Positions 5,167 to 6,922 of a DNA stretch of 6,922 nucleotides are shown piece by piece. Each line of letters opens with the position of its first letter. Positions within the stretch are counted from its first letter, which is position 1. The translations under genes and the position numbers were made by a program. Location: NCBI GenBank assembly GCA_029940175.1, contig JAOZRM010000166.1, forward strand, positions 1 to 6,922, given 5' to 3'. This DNA comes from Candidatus Sabulitectum sp. (lineage in GTDB: Bacteria; Fermentibacterota; Fermentibacteria; Fermentibacterales; JCC-6). The notes under the pieces were generated by a model. The model was given only the letters and a program-made list of their open reading frames with translations, was not told where the DNA came from and searched no databases.

Positions 5167-6922
5167 CAGGAGAAAAACTCCCGGTTGTGTTGTCACAGCT
5201 ATTGTGATCACAGCACTGGTTTCTCTTGTGTTCTATCTTCTTTTGGCTTCAGGCTCCCTTGGAGGTCTGATACATTTTATTGTTCTTAAGGCTACTTCCG
5301 GTAATCCAGAGGGTGTTCATGTTTACGGCGGATCATCGGACCTGTTCACCTATATCAGAGCGGATTCGGTTGTTGTTGTGAACGAAAAGGGCCTTCGGGT
5401 GGCTGTATTCGGTGCTGAAGTAAAGAGCAGTGCTTTTGATTATCTTGTGAAAAGCGATGTGGAATGCGTTTTTGTAGACAGCGTGATCATTCATACTCCC
5501 AGCCCATCTGATGAACTACCGGACTCCTCGCTGGCTCCAATCTTTCTTGGAACTTTGGCAGGAATGGTAACCCGAGCTGATACCGTCAAGGTTTCTTATG
5601 GTCGGGTTGTGGATCAGTTCGGCCTCCTGCTTGTAGATTCAATGGAATTGGATGCAAGGATAGCAGACATTGAGAATGTTGAACTTGATGTGAGAAGAGC
5701 ATCAGCTTTCATTCCTCTGTTCGGCGCAGTACAGGCAGCAGGTACTCTGTTAATTGATTCAACAAGAACCACTCTTCAGAATTTTGAAATTGACTGCCCG
5801 CCTGGTTCTCTGCAGATCAACTGTCATCTGAACGCAGACAGCACATTTGCAATTGCCTTCACAGGCCTTGTTTCAACGGAATTTATTCCAGAAGCTCCAG
5901 CTGCTGCTGTCACCGTCTCCGGTCACGGGTCGGGGTCTATTATGGATCCTCTGGTACTGATCAGTCTATCAGACGGAACTATGAACTACCAGGATCTACT
6001 GATCAATATTGCAGCAGACAGTATCATTTCTTCCAGGGAGCAATGTACACTGCACGGTGTTTCATTATCCACCGGCGGAGTATCTATCAATGCCTCAGGT
6101 GAGTTGGGATTTTCTGATCTGGACTGGCAGGGAAGTATTAACAGCTCGCTGCAGAATGTTGATGTTTCTGCACACATCGCAGAAGCTCCTTTCACAAGCA
6201 TTACAGGTTCATTCACTGCTTCAGGCTCAGGGACAGGGAGCTATTTCAACCATGGAAGAATAGAGTGCTTTTTTGAAAGAAGCCAGGTTGATGAGTATTC
6301 ATTACCCAGCCTGAGTCTTGACTGTGCCATAGATCAGAGAATGCTGGCGGGAACAATGCAGGCTGCTTTTGAAGGAGGCAGGATTTCTTCAGAATTCACT
6401 TCTTCACTGGGACTGGATTTCATGCCGGTTGCATGGAGTGCCAGTATTGATGCCTCTGTGGTGGATTGCAGCATTTTTGCAGTGCTGACTGACCCCGTGA
6501 TCGCCGGAGCCAGAGGACTAACTGTTACTGCTTCCGGTGAAGGAAACCTGTCAGCTTTTTCGGCAAGTGGTGATATAGGGTTGTCTTCTTTCACTGATGG
6601 GGTAATCTCTTTGAACCAAACCGTCTTTTCCGGATCTATTTCAAGTGGCTCGGACGGAATGCAGATCCATGGAGAGCTTGCTGTGGATTCAGCAGCAGTT
6701 TCAGATTCTGTCCGGCTTTCAGCTACAGGATTCAAGGCAGATGTGGATATTTCAGGAACACCTGCAGCTTTTGAGACCACTGGAATCATTGATCTGCGCT
6801 CTTTTTCTTACAATGAATTGGATGTAGGGCTGCTGTCATTTTCCGGAGATATCAGTATGGATGGTAACGGAGTCGAAGGCAGAGGACAGCTTAATGTTGA
6901 TTCTATTCTGCTTTCCGGAGTT
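5144..6922 (+). CDS. tamB: TamB/AsmA-like envelope protein, N-terminal part (runs off the right edge)
   Basis: An open frame of 593 codons runs without a stop to the right edge, so the C-terminus is missing. E. coli TamB is about 1,260 residues, so roughly half may be present. The protein starts with a basic segment (KPSNRRK, 5-11), then one hydrophobic helix at about 14-36, giving an N-in inner-membrane anchor. The rest is Ser/Gly/Asp-rich and predicted beta, with many short strands of the type xxSGxGxG, as in the TamB/AsmA family of periplasm-spanning proteins. A Ser-Gly motif recurs about every 103 residues. The TTG start at 5144 overlaps tamA by 23 bases and has a good ribosome binding site, so the two are probably translationally coupled. 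TamB works with TamA in outer-membrane biogenesis, and AsmA-like proteins are implicated in phospholipid transport. The diagnostic C-terminal TamB domain lies outside the window, so another AsmA-like protein cannot be excluded. Confidence 0.82.
   Translation, partial: MPSAKPSNRRKTPGCVVTAIVITALVSLVFYLLLASGSLGGLIHFIVLKATSGNPEGVHVYGGSSDLFTYIRADSVVVVNEKGLRVAVFGAEVKSSAFDYLVKSDVECVFVDSVIIHTPSPSDELPDSSLAPIFLGTLAGMVTRADTVKVSYGRVVDQFGLLLVDSMELDARIADIENVELDVRRASAFIPLFGAVQAAGTLLIDSTRTTLQNFEIDCPPGSLQINCHLNADSTFAIAFTGLVSTEFIPEAPAAAVTVSGHGSGSIMDPLVLISLSDGTMNYQDLLINIAADSIISSREQCTLHGVSLSTGGVSINASGELGFSDLDWQGSINSSLQNVDVSAHIAEAPFTSITGSFTASGSGTGSYFNHGRIECFFERSQVDEYSLPSLSLDCAIDQRMLAGTMQAAFEGGRISSEFTSSLGLDFMPVAWSASIDASVVDCSIFAVLTDPVIAGARGLTVTASGEGNLSAFSASGDIGLSSFTDGVISLNQTVFSGSISSGSDGMQIHGELAVDSAAVSDSVRLSATGFKADVDISGTPAAFETTGIIDLRSFSYNELDVGLLSFSGDISMDGNGVEGRGQLNVDSILLSGV

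Noticed and set aside
6334..6789. A 151-codon Ser/Glu/Pro-rich open frame on the minus strand
   Set aside because: Its composition is what results from reading the Ser/Gly-rich tamB-like gene backwards. No domain or convincing start signal was seen.

Overview
The window comes from a diderm (outer-membrane-bearing) bacterium. It holds an Omp85-family outer-membrane protein of the TamA type, followed directly by the start of a TamB/AsmA-like envelope protein. Base composition is near 50% G+C by eye. The genes use ATG, GTG and TTG starts with recognisable Shine-Dalgarno sites. No marker here fixes the phylum. The mix of an RhlE-type helicase, a ThiD-Nudix fusion and lone zinc-finger proteins would suit an environmental or uncultured lineage, but that is inference.

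Layout: (1) 36-1493, plus strand: a DEAD-box RNA helicase of the RhlE group with a DEVD Walker B box and an R/G/S-rich basic tail. (2) 1494-1579: a short convergent gap with a strong hairpin that can serve as a terminator for both sides. (3) 1580-3327, minus strand, read from right to left: a ThiD-zinc ribbon-Nudix fusion, a 70-residue protein made almost wholly of four DnaJ-type CxxCxGxG repeats, and a 64-residue zinc-ribbon protein. These three overlap or lie close together and look like one operon. (4) 3328-3369: a 42-base divergent gap. (5) 3370-6922, plus strand: tamA, then a tamB-like frame that starts at a TTG inside the tamA end and runs off the right edge.

The tamA-tamB pair should act together in the envelope: TamA as an outer-membrane barrel with three POTRA domains, TamB as an inner-membrane-anchored beta-rich protein crossing the periplasm. 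The minus-strand operon joins a vitamin B1 precursor kinase to a Nudix hydrolase and two small cysteine-rich proteins. It is the most unusual part of the window: all three products carry probable zinc sites, and the two small ones have no assigned function. The helicase is an independent unit, probably in RNA metabolism.

No tRNA, rRNA, CRISPR array, insertion sequence or recombination site was seen.
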